Positions 43,778 to 52,311 of a stretch of 64,000 nt of DNA are shown here, one piece after another. Source of the DNA: Ruminococcus sp. UNK.MGS-30 (GTDB lineage: Bacteria; Bacillota; Clostridia; Oscillospirales; Ruminococcaceae). How positions within the stretch are numbered: position 1 is the first letter of the stretch; each line of letters begins with the position of its first letter. The notes under the pieces were generated by a model. The model saw only the letters and a program-made list of their open reading frames with translations, was not told where the DNA came from and searched no databases. The stretch covers positions 496,001 to 560,000 of the forward strand of contig LBCK01000001.1 in NCBI GenBank assembly GCA_000980705.1, given 5' to 3'. A program made the translations under genes and the position numbers.

Positions 43778-45703
43778 ATGAAAAAACAAATCGCAACATT
43801 GTTGGCATTGTCCACCGCCGCAGCGTGTACATTGACCTACCAACCAGCTACGATCAGTGCAGAGGAATATTCTGTTCTGGACAATACGGATAAGCTGGTA
43901 CAGGAGGCACTGGACGACAACACGGACGAGCTGGGAGATGCACTTTATGATTCGGTGACAGAGGGAGATATTCCGCTTTACGAAGCGGATGCGGCATCGA
44001 CGCAAAGCGAATTGGAAAAGGCTGCGATCGAGAAGGGAATGTACAAAGATACTTTTTCATTTGCAAATCACCTGTGTACTTTATCACGGGAAGATTTTGC
44101 AGAAAGAGTATCTGATCCCGTAAGTGCTAATATGACAGATCCGGAATTAGATTTAGGTTATAGCACAGATATCTCTTATATAGCTTATCAGAGTGGACTT
44201 TGCTTTGGCATGGCTGCCATTTCGGTATTGGTCCACAATGGTGAACTGACTCCGAGCGATTTGCAAGAAGGTGCAGAAACGTTATACGATGTGACACTGA
44301 CCGATGATGTGGATGCGTTGATTGCTTATTACAACTCTCTGCAGCTATATTCAGAGGTGGAACTCGCAAGCATTGTAGAACCTGCAATGCTGTCCAAAGA
44401 AGAGCATACCGATATGTTTCTGGATTGTGCAGCACGCTGCAAGGAAAAAGGCACTTACTTTATGGCAGGTATTTCCACCAAAAAAGGCGGCACACACGCT
44501 GTGGTTGGCATGGATGAAATATCCGGCAATTGGACATTCGATGGCATCAGTTATGATACCTGCATTGTCACCTACGACAGCAACTGTGTGAAACCAGATA
44601 CAGAAACATCGGCTTTTAAGGATGATGCCTGCATCTATATTAATTCGGAGACCAAACAGTTCTGTATCCCAGCATACGAAGCCTCTTCGGAAAATGGTGA
44701 TGTCTTACTGTATGCCTCAGATGATGATTCCCTGTTGACTTATAAGGCACCGATCCGTGGTACTACAAAAACCAACACTGATGTTTCAGAAACCGTGAAA
44801 TTAGAATTTTACAATGGCGGAAAAGATCAGATGGATCTAAGTTCTACCACAAAGGACGGACAGACGTACGATTTTTGGAAATTAGGCAAAGTCAATTACG
44901 GAGATTTTATTTTCTTTGGAAAAGGCTCCTCTTTCCATCTGGAAAAGAATGAGCGTGCGTCGGGATTTGCCTTTAGTATTCTTGGTGAAGGATACCGTCT
45001 CAGAATAGAACAATTTGATCGGAAGGATCCTGAACTAAAAGGCGTTGGTTCGAAGTGCAAAATCGATTTCTCTAAAGATGGTATAACTTATACCAATACA
45101 GATACACAAAAAATTGCACTGTCATATATTTTCACATACGATGAAGGCAATTACAATTTTACACCAGTATCCAGAAGTACCATTGCTATTGAAGTCGCAC
45201 CAAATCAAACAGTGACTGTTTCAAAACAGAATACTGGATTTGCAATCACCGGCGGTGGAGAAGTATATGTACAGACAATGCCAATGATTGCACATAAAGA
45301 TCTGACTGCATTTAGCAAAAGCCATAGCTACGAAGAATTTCTCGACTGGGTTGGCAGTTATTTCATTAATTTTATTCGCTCAAAAGATGTTTTGCTTCAA
45401 TTCAATACAGAAAAAGAATGCAGCGAACTGGTATACGACTTTGATGGTGACGGCGTATTCGACGATGCTCCTATGCTCGGCGATACAGACGGAAACGGAA
45501 AGCCATATGAACCAAGTGACATTTATTGGACTATGTTACATATTGCTGATAAAGCAATTACATCTCACGGTGCAAGAAGATACTATCAAGGCTATGTTCC
45601 CAATATTGAAGCTGACACAGACAACGATGGCAACATTGATACCAGCGACTTGTTCGACATTATGTATGAATGCGCTCTCCGTGGAGCAGGACTGAAAAAA
45701 TAG
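43778..45703 (+). CDS. Secreted papain-like protein with EF-hand tail, paralog 1
   Basis: The 641-residue protein has a signal peptide (MKKQIATLLALSTAAACTLT) and a helical N-terminal region. A papain-fold core follows, with SGLCFGMAAISVL (nucleophile Cys near 142), GGTHAVVGMDEISG (His near 238) and DTCIVTYDSNC (Asp/Asn). Then come beta-rich modules to about 520, and an end with DFDGDGVFDD and DTDNDGNIDTSDLFDIMYECALRG, calcium-loop sequences resembling a dockerin half. AAAGGAAG precedes the ATG. The paralog at 48302 has the same length and is near-identical over long stretches. Peptidase activity and docking are inferred from motifs. Confidence 0.8.
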   Translation: MKKQIATLLALSTAAACTLTYQPATISAEEYSVLDNTDKLVQEALDDNTDELGDALYDSVTEGDIPLYEADAASTQSELEKAAIEKGMYKDTFSFANHLCTLSREDFAERVSDPVSANMTDPELDLGYSTDISYIAYQSGLCFGMAAISVLVHNGELTPSDLQEGAETLYDVTLTDDVDALIAYYNSLQLYSEVELASIVEPAMLSKEEHTDMFLDCAARCKEKGTYFMAGISTKKGGTHAVVGMDEISGNWTFDGISYDTCIVTYDSNCVKPDTETSAFKDDACIYINSETKQFCIPAYEASSENGDVLLYASDDDSLLTYKAPIRGTTKTNTDVSETVKLEFYNGGKDQMDLSSTTKDGQTYDFWKLGKVNYGDFIFFGKGSSFHLEKNERASGFAFSILGEGYRLRIEQFDRKDPELKGVGSKCKIDFSKDGITYTNTDTQKIALSYIFTYDEGNYNFTPVSRSTIAIEVAPNQTVTVSKQNTGFAITGGGEVYVQTMPMIAHKDLTAFSKSHSYEEFLDWVGSYFINFIRSKDVLLQFNTEKECSELVYDFDGDGVFDDAPMLGDTDGNGKPYEPSDIYWTMLHIADKAITSHGARRYYQGYVPNIEADTDNDGNIDTSDLFDIMYECALRGAGLKK

Positions 45704-45822
45704 AGATAGTTCTGTTCTTGAAAATGAAAAAGTGACTTTTGTTCGGATACTATTTGCTTTGCATCACGTTTTGCAGGCAAATATCAAATTTCTGATGATA
45801 GGCTCTTCCCTACTTATACAAG

Positions 45823-45861
45823 AAAACGGTATGTCCTTTTTGTGGGCATACCGTTTCTTTG
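45823..45861 (+). repeat. Hairpin repeat, copy 2 (probable terminator)
   Basis: AAAACGGTATGTCC pairs with GGGCATACCGTTT, followed by CTTTGTTT. It matches the repeat at 43501-43531 and its downstream flank. Confidence 0.65.
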
Positions 45862-45878
45862 TTTAGCAAAATAAATTC

Positions 45879-45907
45879 TTGCTTTTTGAAAACTTTTATG
45901 GTATGAT
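45879..45907 (+). promoter_or_regulatory. Promoter of the response regulator-kinase operon
   Basis: TTGCTT (45879-45884), 17-nt spacer, TATGAT (45902-45907). Confidence 0.7.
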
Positions 45908-45946
45908 GGAAATAAAGCGAAAAAAGAAGTGAGAGGAGTATATTGT

Positions 45947-46681
45947 ATGATTCGAATTGCACTCGTGGATGACGCTGTCGAAATTGGCACACAACTTGAA
46001 GCGATTTTAATTGAAATTACAACCAATAAGGGCATTGCAATTGATACCGACATCTATTACAGTGGGAAAGAACTATGCGAGCATTTACAAAACGGTGAAT
46101 TTTACGATTTGATTTTTCTGGACATTGAAATGCCTGAATTTACTGGTATTGATGTTAGTAAAATGATTCGGGATAACCTAAAAAACGATTCTACACAGAT
46201 TGCGTATATCTCAGGAAATAAGGAGTATGCCATTGAAATTTTTGAATATGATCCACTTTATTTTGTACATAAACCGATCAACAAAGAAAAAATTGAAAAG
46301 GTATTTGAACGCTTGATTCATCGATTGCATTTACAAGCCGATGCATTTACATACAAAACGGGACATGACATTGTGAAGATACCAATCAAAGATATTATTT
46401 ATTTTGAGAGTGAGGATCACCAGATTATCATACACTATTACACCCAGAACGAATATCATAAAGACAGTTTTTACGGTTTGCTGGATCATGTGCAAAAGCA
46501 GTTAAAATCCTTTCAATTTTTACGTATTCACAAAACATATCTGGTTCATCACCTATATGTGCGTAAATATGCCTATGATAAAGTATATCTATCTACAGGA
46601 ATTGAACTGCCAATCGCACAGTCAAAACGAAAAGAGATCAGAGCCGAACAATTTGCTATCAATCGAAAGGAGTCCATATGA
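45947..46681 (+). CDS. LytTR-family response regulator (AgrA-like)
   Basis: The start at 45947 has AGAGGAG upstream; 244 residues. The receiver domain (about 1-120) has IALVDDAVEIG, phospho-acceptor Asp in DLIFLDIEMPEFTGIDVSK (near 57) and the Lys of FVHKPINKEK. A LytTR DNA-binding domain follows (about 140-240): IPIKDIIYFESEDHQIIIHY, FLRIHKTYLVHHLYVRKY. Its last codons overlap the kinase start (ATATGA), so the pair is coupled. The 21-bp-period repeats before 43778 and 48111 are its likely targets. Confidence 0.92.
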   Translation: MIRIALVDDAVEIGTQLEAILIEITTNKGIAIDTDIYYSGKELCEHLQNGEFYDLIFLDIEMPEFTGIDVSKMIRDNLKNDSTQIAYISGNKEYAIEIFEYDPLYFVHKPINKEKIEKVFERLIHRLHLQADAFTYKTGHDIVKIPIKDIIYFESEDHQIIIHYYTQNEYHKDSFYGLLDHVQKQLKSFQFLRIHKTYLVHHLYVRKYAYDKVYLSTGIELPIAQSKRKEIRAEQFAINRKESI

Positions 46682-47961
46682 GTTTATCCAACTACGATAT
46701 TGTATACGCTTGTTCAGAATTATTTTCTATCTATATTATTTATTACTTTTTCCGATCACTTTTTGGAGTACAGATACGAAATAAGGCAATTACAATTAGC
46801 GTTTATGCACTTTATTTTGTATTGACAATTGGGATTCATTTCGTTGCAAACATTCCTTTTTTGAATCTGATTTTCACAATAGTCTCACTTTTTTCTATCT
46901 CATTATGCTATAATACCACTTTTCCAAAGCGCTTCCTTGCTATATTTGAATATATTATTTTAGCATTTGCAGCGGAATTGATTGTATCTGTAGTAACAAA
47001 AAACGCCTATATAGAACCCCTCCAAAAATATGAATATGAAAACGAAATTGGAATCTTCTTATCCCGTATGGTAATCTTTTGGGTTGTACTGCTATTAGGA
47101 TATTTTTCTCATCACAGAAATGAGCAAAAGATTCTCCCCATATGGACAATGTTTGTTTCTCCGTGCATACCAATCCTGACAATTGGCGTCGAATTGCTGT
47201 TTACAACTGTTTCTGGAGTGACAGCACAATCAGTCACAGTTTCCATGATTCTCTTATTTATCATCAATATTGTAGTATTTTTTCTGTATGAATCACTGTC
47301 AATTGCATATGCACGGGCTGCAAAAGCAACAGCGGCAGAGCAAGAAAAAAATTACTACCAGAACCAGTGTCAGCTGATGCAGAATGCAGTGGAAGACACC
47401 AGAAGATTTCACCATGACATTTCCAATCATTTTTCTATTGTAGAAACTTTTCTTGAAGATCACAAAACCAACGAGGCTTCGCAATATCTACAGGAGTTGA
47501 TACAGAAGGAAGAAAAAAAGTCTGTATTGTATTCTACTTCAGGAAATATTGTGGTAGACAGCATTATCAATTACAAGTTAAGATCCGTTTCTGATTGGAA
47601 TGTTGCTGTAACCGTAGACATTGTTATACCAACAGAACTTCCCATAGAAATTGTAGACCTTTCCACAATTCTGACAAATCTGCTGGACAATGCAGTACAG
47701 GCACTTCAAAAAACCGACGGAAAACGTGAGTTGAAAATCGCAATGACTTATCGAAAGGGTATGCTCTTTGTTGCTGTAAAAAACACCTATCCAGGAAAGG
47801 TTCATTATGAAAATGGCGAAATCGTAACAACAAAAGAAGATACAGAATCACATGGATATGGATTGAAAAATGTAGAATCAGCAGCTGAAAAATATGATGG
47901 AATCTGTCAACTCCACCATAATGATGTCTATTTTGATGCCGAAGTAGCACTTTATTTGTAA
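46678..47961 (+). CDS. AgrC-like GHKL histidine kinase
   Basis: The 427-residue protein has six to seven membrane segments in the first 215 residues, typical of peptide-sensing AgrC kinases. A coiled helix follows, then the phospho-acceptor RRFHHDISNHFSIVETFL (His near 241), N box LTNLLDNAVQAL and G box SHGYGLKNVESAAEKYDG. It lacks the D-x-G-x-G box of classical HATPase, as GHKL kinases do. It should phosphorylate the regulator encoded just before it in response to a peptide. The nearest peptide candidate is the AgrD-like leader at 48111; no AgrB processing protease is encoded in the window. Confidence 0.92.
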   Translation: MSLSNYDIVYACSELFSIYIIYYFFRSLFGVQIRNKAITISVYALYFVLTIGIHFVANIPFLNLIFTIVSLFSISLCYNTTFPKRFLAIFEYIILAFAAELIVSVVTKNAYIEPLQKYEYENEIGIFLSRMVIFWVVLLLGYFSHHRNEQKILPIWTMFVSPCIPILTIGVELLFTTVSGVTAQSVTVSMILLFIINIVVFFLYESLSIAYARAAKATAAEQEKNYYQNQCQLMQNAVEDTRRFHHDISNHFSIVETFLEDHKTNEASQYLQELIQKEEKKSVLYSTSGNIVVDSIINYKLRSVSDWNVAVTVDIVIPTELPIEIVDLSTILTNLLDNAVQALQKTDGKRELKIAMTYRKGMLFVAVKNTYPGKVHYENGEIVTTKEDTESHGYGLKNVESAAEKYDGICQLHHNDVYFDAEVALYL

Positions 47962-47998
47962 GAAAATGCGGCCAATAAATAAAGACAAAATATGAAAA

Positions 47999-48069
47999 AC
48001 TGTAAGTTTCGTCGAAAACACTGTAAGTTTCGTAGACTTCTCGCACAGGTACTTTTTTTATGGTATAAT
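47999..48069 (+). promoter_or_regulatory. Promoter with tandem 21-bp-spaced direct repeats (LytTR-type), before the AgrD-like gene
   Basis: ACTGTAAGTTTCGT at 47999-48012 is repeated exactly at 48020-48033 (period 21). A TATAAT lies at 48064-48069, but the -35 position (48041-48046, TCGCAC) is poor, as expected of an activator-dependent promoter. Each repeat has an AAGTT core. The layout equals that at 43596-43665. Confidence 0.7.
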
Positions 48070-48110
48070 AGCAATACCGAAAAGATAATCTGTGAAGGGA
48101 GGTCTTTTTT

Positions 48111-48236
48111 ATGCGGAAGTTCTTTTCAAAATACTGCGGTTTACTCGCATCTCTTGCACTTGCTTTCACAATTGTTACAGCGAATTCTACTTACGTCATA
48201 AGTATTGATTTCCGTCGCCCAATTTTGCTATACTAA
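48111..48236 (+). CDS. AgrD-like cyclic peptide precursor lacking the ring cysteine
   Basis: The 41-residue frame has AAGGGAGG before its ATG. It starts MRKFFSKYCGLLASLALAFT and continues IVTANST, matching the amphipathic leader of AgrD-type cyclic lactone autoinducer precursors, in which ANST-Cys follows. Here that position is Tyr (codon TAC, one transition from TGC), followed by VISIDFRRPILLY. The normal thiolactone could not form at this place; a Ser three residues later could make a lactone. It lies after the kinase and before paralog 2, behind the repeat-bearing promoter. Confidence 0.6.
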   Translation: MRKFFSKYCGLLASLALAFTIVTANSTYVISIDFRRPILLY

Positions 48237-48301
48237 AGTAAAACAAAAACCGAGTGTTTCACACTCACACCCGCTATACAAAACAACAGGAGGATATTTT
48301 T

Positions 48302-50227
48302 ATGAAAAAACAAATCGCAACACTCTTAGCCCTGTCCACTGCCGCAACGTGCATACTGACCTATCAGCCGACAGCAGTCGGAGCAGAAGAATACTCTGTT
48401 CTGGACTATACGGATAAGCTGGTACAGGAGGCATTGGAAGACAACACGGACGAGTTAAGAGATGCACTTTATGATTCGGTGACAGGGGGAGAAATCCCGC
48501 TTTACGAAGCGGATGCGTCATCGGCGCAAAGCGAGTTGGAAAAGGCTGCGATCGAGAAGGGAATGTACAAAGATACTTTTTCATTTGTGAATCACCTGTG
48601 TACTTTATCGCAAGAAGATTTTACAGAAAGAGTATACGATCCAGTAAGGGATAATATGACGGAATCGGAAATAAATTCAGGTTACGGTAAACATATTCCC
48701 GATATATCTTATAAAAGCGGTCTTTGTTTCGGTATGGCTGCCATTTCGGTATTGGTCCACAATGGCGAACTGACTCCGAGCGATTTGCAAGAGGGTGCAG
48801 AAACATTATACGATGTAACGCTGACTGATGATGTGGATGCGTTGATTACTTGTTACAACTCTCTGCAGCTATATAAAGCGGTGGAACTCGCAATTATTGC
48901 AGCACCTTCGATGCTGTCCAAGGAAGAGCATACGGATATGTTTCTGGATTGTGCAGCACGCTGCAAGGAAAAAGGCACTTACTTTATGGCTGGTATTGCT
49001 ACCAAAAAAGGCGGCACACACGCTGTCGTTGGCATGGATGAACTGTCCGGTAACTGGACATTCGACGGCATCAGTTATGACACCTGCATTGTCACTTATG
49101 ACAGCAATTGTGTGAAGCAAGGTACAGAAACATCGGCTTTTAAGGATGATGCCTGCATCTATATCAATTCGGAGACCAAACAGTTCTGCATCCCGGCATA
49201 TGAAGCCTCTTCGGAGAATGGTGATGTCTTACTGTATGCCTCAGATGATGATTCTCTGCTGACTTATAAGGCACCGATCCGTGGTACTACAAAAACTAAC
49301 ACTGATGTTTCAGAAATCGTGAAATTAGAATTCTTCAATGGCAGAAAAGATCAGATGGATCTAAGTTCTACCACAGAGGATGGACAGACGTACGATTTTT
49401 GGAAATTAGGCAAAGTCAATTACGGAGAGTATATTTTCTTTGGCAAAGGTTCTTCTTTCCACTTGGAAAAGAATGAACGTGCGTCGGGATTTGCTTTTAG
49501 TATTGACGGTGAAGGTTATCGTCTCAGAATGGAACAATATGATCGGGAGGATCCTGAACTAAAAGGTGTTGGTTCAAAGTGCAAAATCGATTTCTCTAAA
49601 GATGGCGTGACCTATACCAATACAGATACACAAAAAATCGCATTATCATATATTTTTTCATACGATGAAGGCAATTACAATTTCATGCCAGTAGCCAGCA
49701 GTACTATTGATATTGAAGTCTTACCGAATCAAACGGTGACGGTTTCAAAACAGGATACTGGATTTGCAATCACTGGTGATGGAGAAGTATATGTACAGGC
49801 ATTTCCAATTGCCTCACAAAAAGAGCAAGCTTCATTTGGCGGCAGCCATAGCTACGAAGAATACCTCGACTGGTTTGGCAGTTATTACATTAATTTTATC
49901 CGATCGAAAAATGTTCTGCTGCAATTCAATACCGAAAAAGGGTGCAGTGAACTGGTATATGACTTTGACAGCGACGGTGTGTTTGACGATGCTCCTATGC
50001 TCGGCGATGCAGACGGAAATGGAAAACCATATGAAGTCAATGACATCTACTGGACCATGCTGCATATTGCTGATAAAGCAGTTGCACCTCACAGTGTAAG
50101 GCGGTATTATAGGGGCTATGTTCCCAATATTGAGGCTGATACAGACAACGACGGCAACATTGACACCAGCGACTTGTTCGACATTATGTACGAGTGCGCT
50201 CTGCGTGGAGCAGGACTGAAAAAATAG
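48302..50227 (+). CDS. Secreted papain-like protein with EF-hand tail, paralog 2
   Basis: The start at 48302 follows CAGGAGGA. The 641-residue product mirrors the 43778 gene from signal peptide to the ALRGAGLKK end, including SGLCFGMAAISVL, GGTHAVVGMDELSGN and DTDNDGNIDTSDLF. Similarity continues about 45 bp past the stop codon. Differences concentrate around residues 105-130, at a few positions of the core, and near 500-520 (PIASQKEQASFGG replaces PMIAHKDLTAFSK). It lies 65 bp after the AgrD-like gene and is probably transcribed with it. Function as for paralog 1. Confidence 0.8.
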   Translation: MKKQIATLLALSTAATCILTYQPTAVGAEEYSVLDYTDKLVQEALEDNTDELRDALYDSVTGGEIPLYEADASSAQSELEKAAIEKGMYKDTFSFVNHLCTLSQEDFTERVYDPVRDNMTESEINSGYGKHIPDISYKSGLCFGMAAISVLVHNGELTPSDLQEGAETLYDVTLTDDVDALITCYNSLQLYKAVELAIIAAPSMLSKEEHTDMFLDCAARCKEKGTYFMAGIATKKGGTHAVVGMDELSGNWTFDGISYDTCIVTYDSNCVKQGTETSAFKDDACIYINSETKQFCIPAYEASSENGDVLLYASDDDSLLTYKAPIRGTTKTNTDVSEIVKLEFFNGRKDQMDLSSTTEDGQTYDFWKLGKVNYGEYIFFGKGSSFHLEKNERASGFAFSIDGEGYRLRMEQYDREDPELKGVGSKCKIDFSKDGVTYTNTDTQKIALSYIFSYDEGNYNFMPVASSTIDIEVLPNQTVTVSKQDTGFAITGDGEVYVQAFPIASQKEQASFGGSHSYEEYLDWFGSYYINFIRSKNVLLQFNTEKGCSELVYDFDSDGVFDDAPMLGDADGNGKPYEVNDIYWTMLHIADKAVAPHSVRRYYRGYVPNIEADTDNDGNIDTSDLFDIMYECALRGAGLKK

Positions 50228-50343
50228 AGATAGTCCTGTTCTTGAAAATGAAAAAGTGACTTTTGCTTTGCTGATTTATCAGGAGAGCAAAAGAAAGGAG
50301 ACAACTTAAAAATCATTACATATCCGAAAGGGAGGTACTACTT

Positions 50344-51183
50344 ATGAAGTCTGTAAAAAAAATTATTGCTGCTTTATCTGCAGCTACAATGGTATCTGCT
50401 TGCGCAGGCGTTGTTGCAAGCGCAGCTGAGGCAGTAAACGCAGTCAATGTTTCCTACAGCACTGTAGCAGAAACATTCACCGCCGCTGACGGCACAGTTA
50501 TTCCGGAAGGTGCAACCGCAGTAACACTGTCCATCGAGAACAACACCGGTTTTTCAGCATCTGACATCACGCTGAACGCAACCGCAGACCTGTTGGCTGT
50601 GGACGGTATGGTTGCCGCAACAAACGGCAGTGCTTATGGTGATGCTATCGTATCTGCTGTACAGAACGGCAGCAAGGTTGTTATCACCAGTGCATCTCTG
50701 GACGATTCCAAGGATGACGGCACTCTGGTAACCTTCTATACTACCAGTGACGCAGAAGTAACCGTAGAAGATGCCTCGTTCGAATCTGTAAAGAACAATG
50801 AGATCAGCTGCTATACCAGTCAGCAGTATGATTTTTACGTAATTGGCGATTTGAACAGCGATGAACAGGTCAACTCCAAGGATGCTGCGATCATGCTGTC
50901 TGCATACAATATCGCAGAGGCTGACGGCAGCCTGCTGACAACAGCAAACGGAAAAGCTCTGATGGTTTCTATTGCAAAGATGAATCCGGCAAAATATAAA
51001 CTGGACTCCGCAAAAAAAGTAGAGGCAGCAGATGGAAACAAGGACGGCAGAATCATGAACTGCGATGATGTAAATTATTCTGATGTAAAACAGCTCCTGA
51101 ACTACGCCGCAGCTACTGGTGCAGGTTTGACTTATGATGTGGCAGGCTGGCATTACGGTGAGTATGTGGGATACGTGAAGTAA
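50344..51183 (+). CDS. Secreted cohesin-like domain plus dockerin protein
   Basis: The 279-residue protein has a signal peptide (cleavage near ASAAEA). A beta-sandwich of about 130 residues follows that resembles a cohesin-type fold (AVTLSIENNTGFSASDITLNATADLLAV, then GTLVTFYTTSDAEVTVEDASF). The dockerin-like end has calcium loops DLNSDEQVNSKD and DGNKDGRIMNCDD. AAAGGGAGG precedes the ATG. A protein with both a cohesin-like part and a dockerin can act as an adaptor between scaffoldin and cargo; the cohesin assignment is by pattern only. It follows paralog 2 by 116 bp. Confidence 0.65.
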   Translation: MKSVKKIIAALSAATMVSACAGVVASAAEAVNAVNVSYSTVAETFTAADGTVIPEGATAVTLSIENNTGFSASDITLNATADLLAVDGMVAATNGSAYGDAIVSAVQNGSKVVITSASLDDSKDDGTLVTFYTTSDAEVTVEDASFESVKNNEISCYTSQQYDFYVIGDLNSDEQVNSKDAAIMLSAYNIAEADGSLLTTANGKALMVSIAKMNPAKYKLDSAKKVEAADGNKDGRIMNCDDVNYSDVKQLLNYAAATGAGLTYDVAGWHYGEYVGYVK

Positions 51184-51231
51184 GCCCATATTTTACAAAC
51201 TTATGCCATGTTAGACAGACAAATCATTATG

Positions 51232-51276
51232 ACAGAAGGACAAGTTCGTTTTTTCAATTCGAGGTTGTCCTTTTGT
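51232..51276 (+). terminator. Terminator after the cohesin-like gene
   Basis: A 12-bp stem with one mismatch (51232-51243 with 51265-51276) ends in TTTTGT. Confidence 0.65.
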
Positions 51277-51314
51277 AGTATTTTGAGGTTTATGGAGAAT
51301 AAGGAGGATGTTGT

Positions 51315-51830
51315 ATGTCTTTAGAAATATATCAAGCAATTGTTGATACTGCTTCAGCAGTAGGAAGTCTAGTGGCAGTCTGTTTAGCGTACAAAGCTTT
51401 TGACGTTTCCAGAAATATATCCGATCATGAGCAAGATAATGAACGAACTCGCCTGACAATAGATGCACTAAACAAGCTGCAAGATGAGGTCCTGAGCAAA
51501 ATATATTGTCCTGAACTCTATGAAATCAAATCAGATCTACAAGAAAAAGAATATAAAATCATGCTCTCTAAATTCGAATTTTTTGCAGTTGCTGTAAAAA
51601 ATAAGGTTTATAGCGAGGAACTGGTAATCAAATGTGCCAGTGAATCAATTTTCTGGACGTTTAGCAAGCTGTTCCCGTTCATGATCGGAAAGCTAAGACA
51701 AGCAGCTGATCGCTTTTCTGCATCTCTATGGCTCGCCGAAAGATGTATTCAAGGGAATGCTAAAAAACAAAAAAAATTCCAGGAAATGATGTCCAAAGTC
51801 GCATTGCAAACTCATTCAGAAGCATATTGA
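51315..51830 (+). CDS. DUF4760-like membrane-anchored protein
   Basis: The 171-residue protein has one N-terminal hydrophobic segment (AIVDTASAVGSLVAVCLAYKAF) followed by a soluble helical region with LSKFEFFAVAVKNKVYSEELVIKCASESIFW, the pattern of DUF4760 proteins found near defence and mobile genes. AAGGAGGA precedes the ATG. The function is unknown. Confidence 0.65.
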   Translation: MSLEIYQAIVDTASAVGSLVAVCLAYKAFDVSRNISDHEQDNERTRLTIDALNKLQDEVLSKIYCPELYEIKSDLQEKEYKIMLSKFEFFAVAVKNKVYSEELVIKCASESIFWTFSKLFPFMIGKLRQAADRFSASLWLAERCIQGNAKKQKKFQEMMSKVALQTHSEAY

Positions 51831-51866
51831 AATATAGCGTATTTGGAATCCCATTCTCTCATAAAA

Positions 51867-51906
51867 CAGCACGCCAAGAACCCACTATTTATAGTTTTGG
51901 CGTGCT
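51867..51906. terminator. Bidirectional terminator near the right end of the element
   Basis: GCACGCCAA pairs with TTGGCGTGC (51869-51877 with 51897-51905) and has T-rich sequence on both outer sides. It separates the DUF4760-like gene from a small convergent frame. Confidence 0.75.
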
Positions 51907-51913
51907 TGTTTTG

Positions 51914-52042
51914 TCATATAAAGTCTTCCTCCGCAAGTAATTCAGCCTGTGCAATGTTCCCTCTAGTCCACCACATATTTCGTAAGTCTGCCTTATTTAC
52001 ATAGATTCTCTTGAATTTAGTACTGCTGTCGTCCAAAAGCAT
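51914..52042 (-). CDS. Possible 42-residue protein
   Basis: On the minus strand a short frame with AAAGGGGGT before its ATG encodes a charged peptide (MLLDDSSTKFKRIYVNKADL and so on to AELLAEEDFI). It ends just before a terminator. There is no known family. A real gene is plausible from the ribosome site and terminator; length makes it uncertain. The rest of 51831-52256 holds no other gene. Confidence 0.4.
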   Translation of the reverse strand: MLLDDSSTKFKRIYVNKADLRNMWWTRGNIAQAELLAEEDFI

Positions 52043-52256
52043 ATACCCCCTTTCTTTCTCTTTCTTTTACTTTCTTTCGTTTCTTTCACAAATATAGCAT
52101 AAGAAATAGAAAAAGTCAAGTATTTCCCCTGCGGTCAATCTTATGATTTCACGCTGGAATCGATTCTATACAGAAAAAAAGCATCATGACGCCAACTGCT
52201 CACAATGCCTGCTCAAAAACTTTCGGTGCATTTCACTTCTATACGAACAACTCAAC

Positions 52257-52274
52257 AACTAACACATAACTAAC
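52257..52274. repeat. Integrase arm-type repeats, right end
   Basis: AACTAAC at 52257-52263 and TAACTAAC at 52267-52274 have the same 11-bp period as the three copies next to attL. They lie 37 bp inside attR. Confidence 0.7.
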
Positions 52275-52311
52275 AAAGTGCAAAAAGCCCCCTAAAATCC
52301 GATATTTTTGT

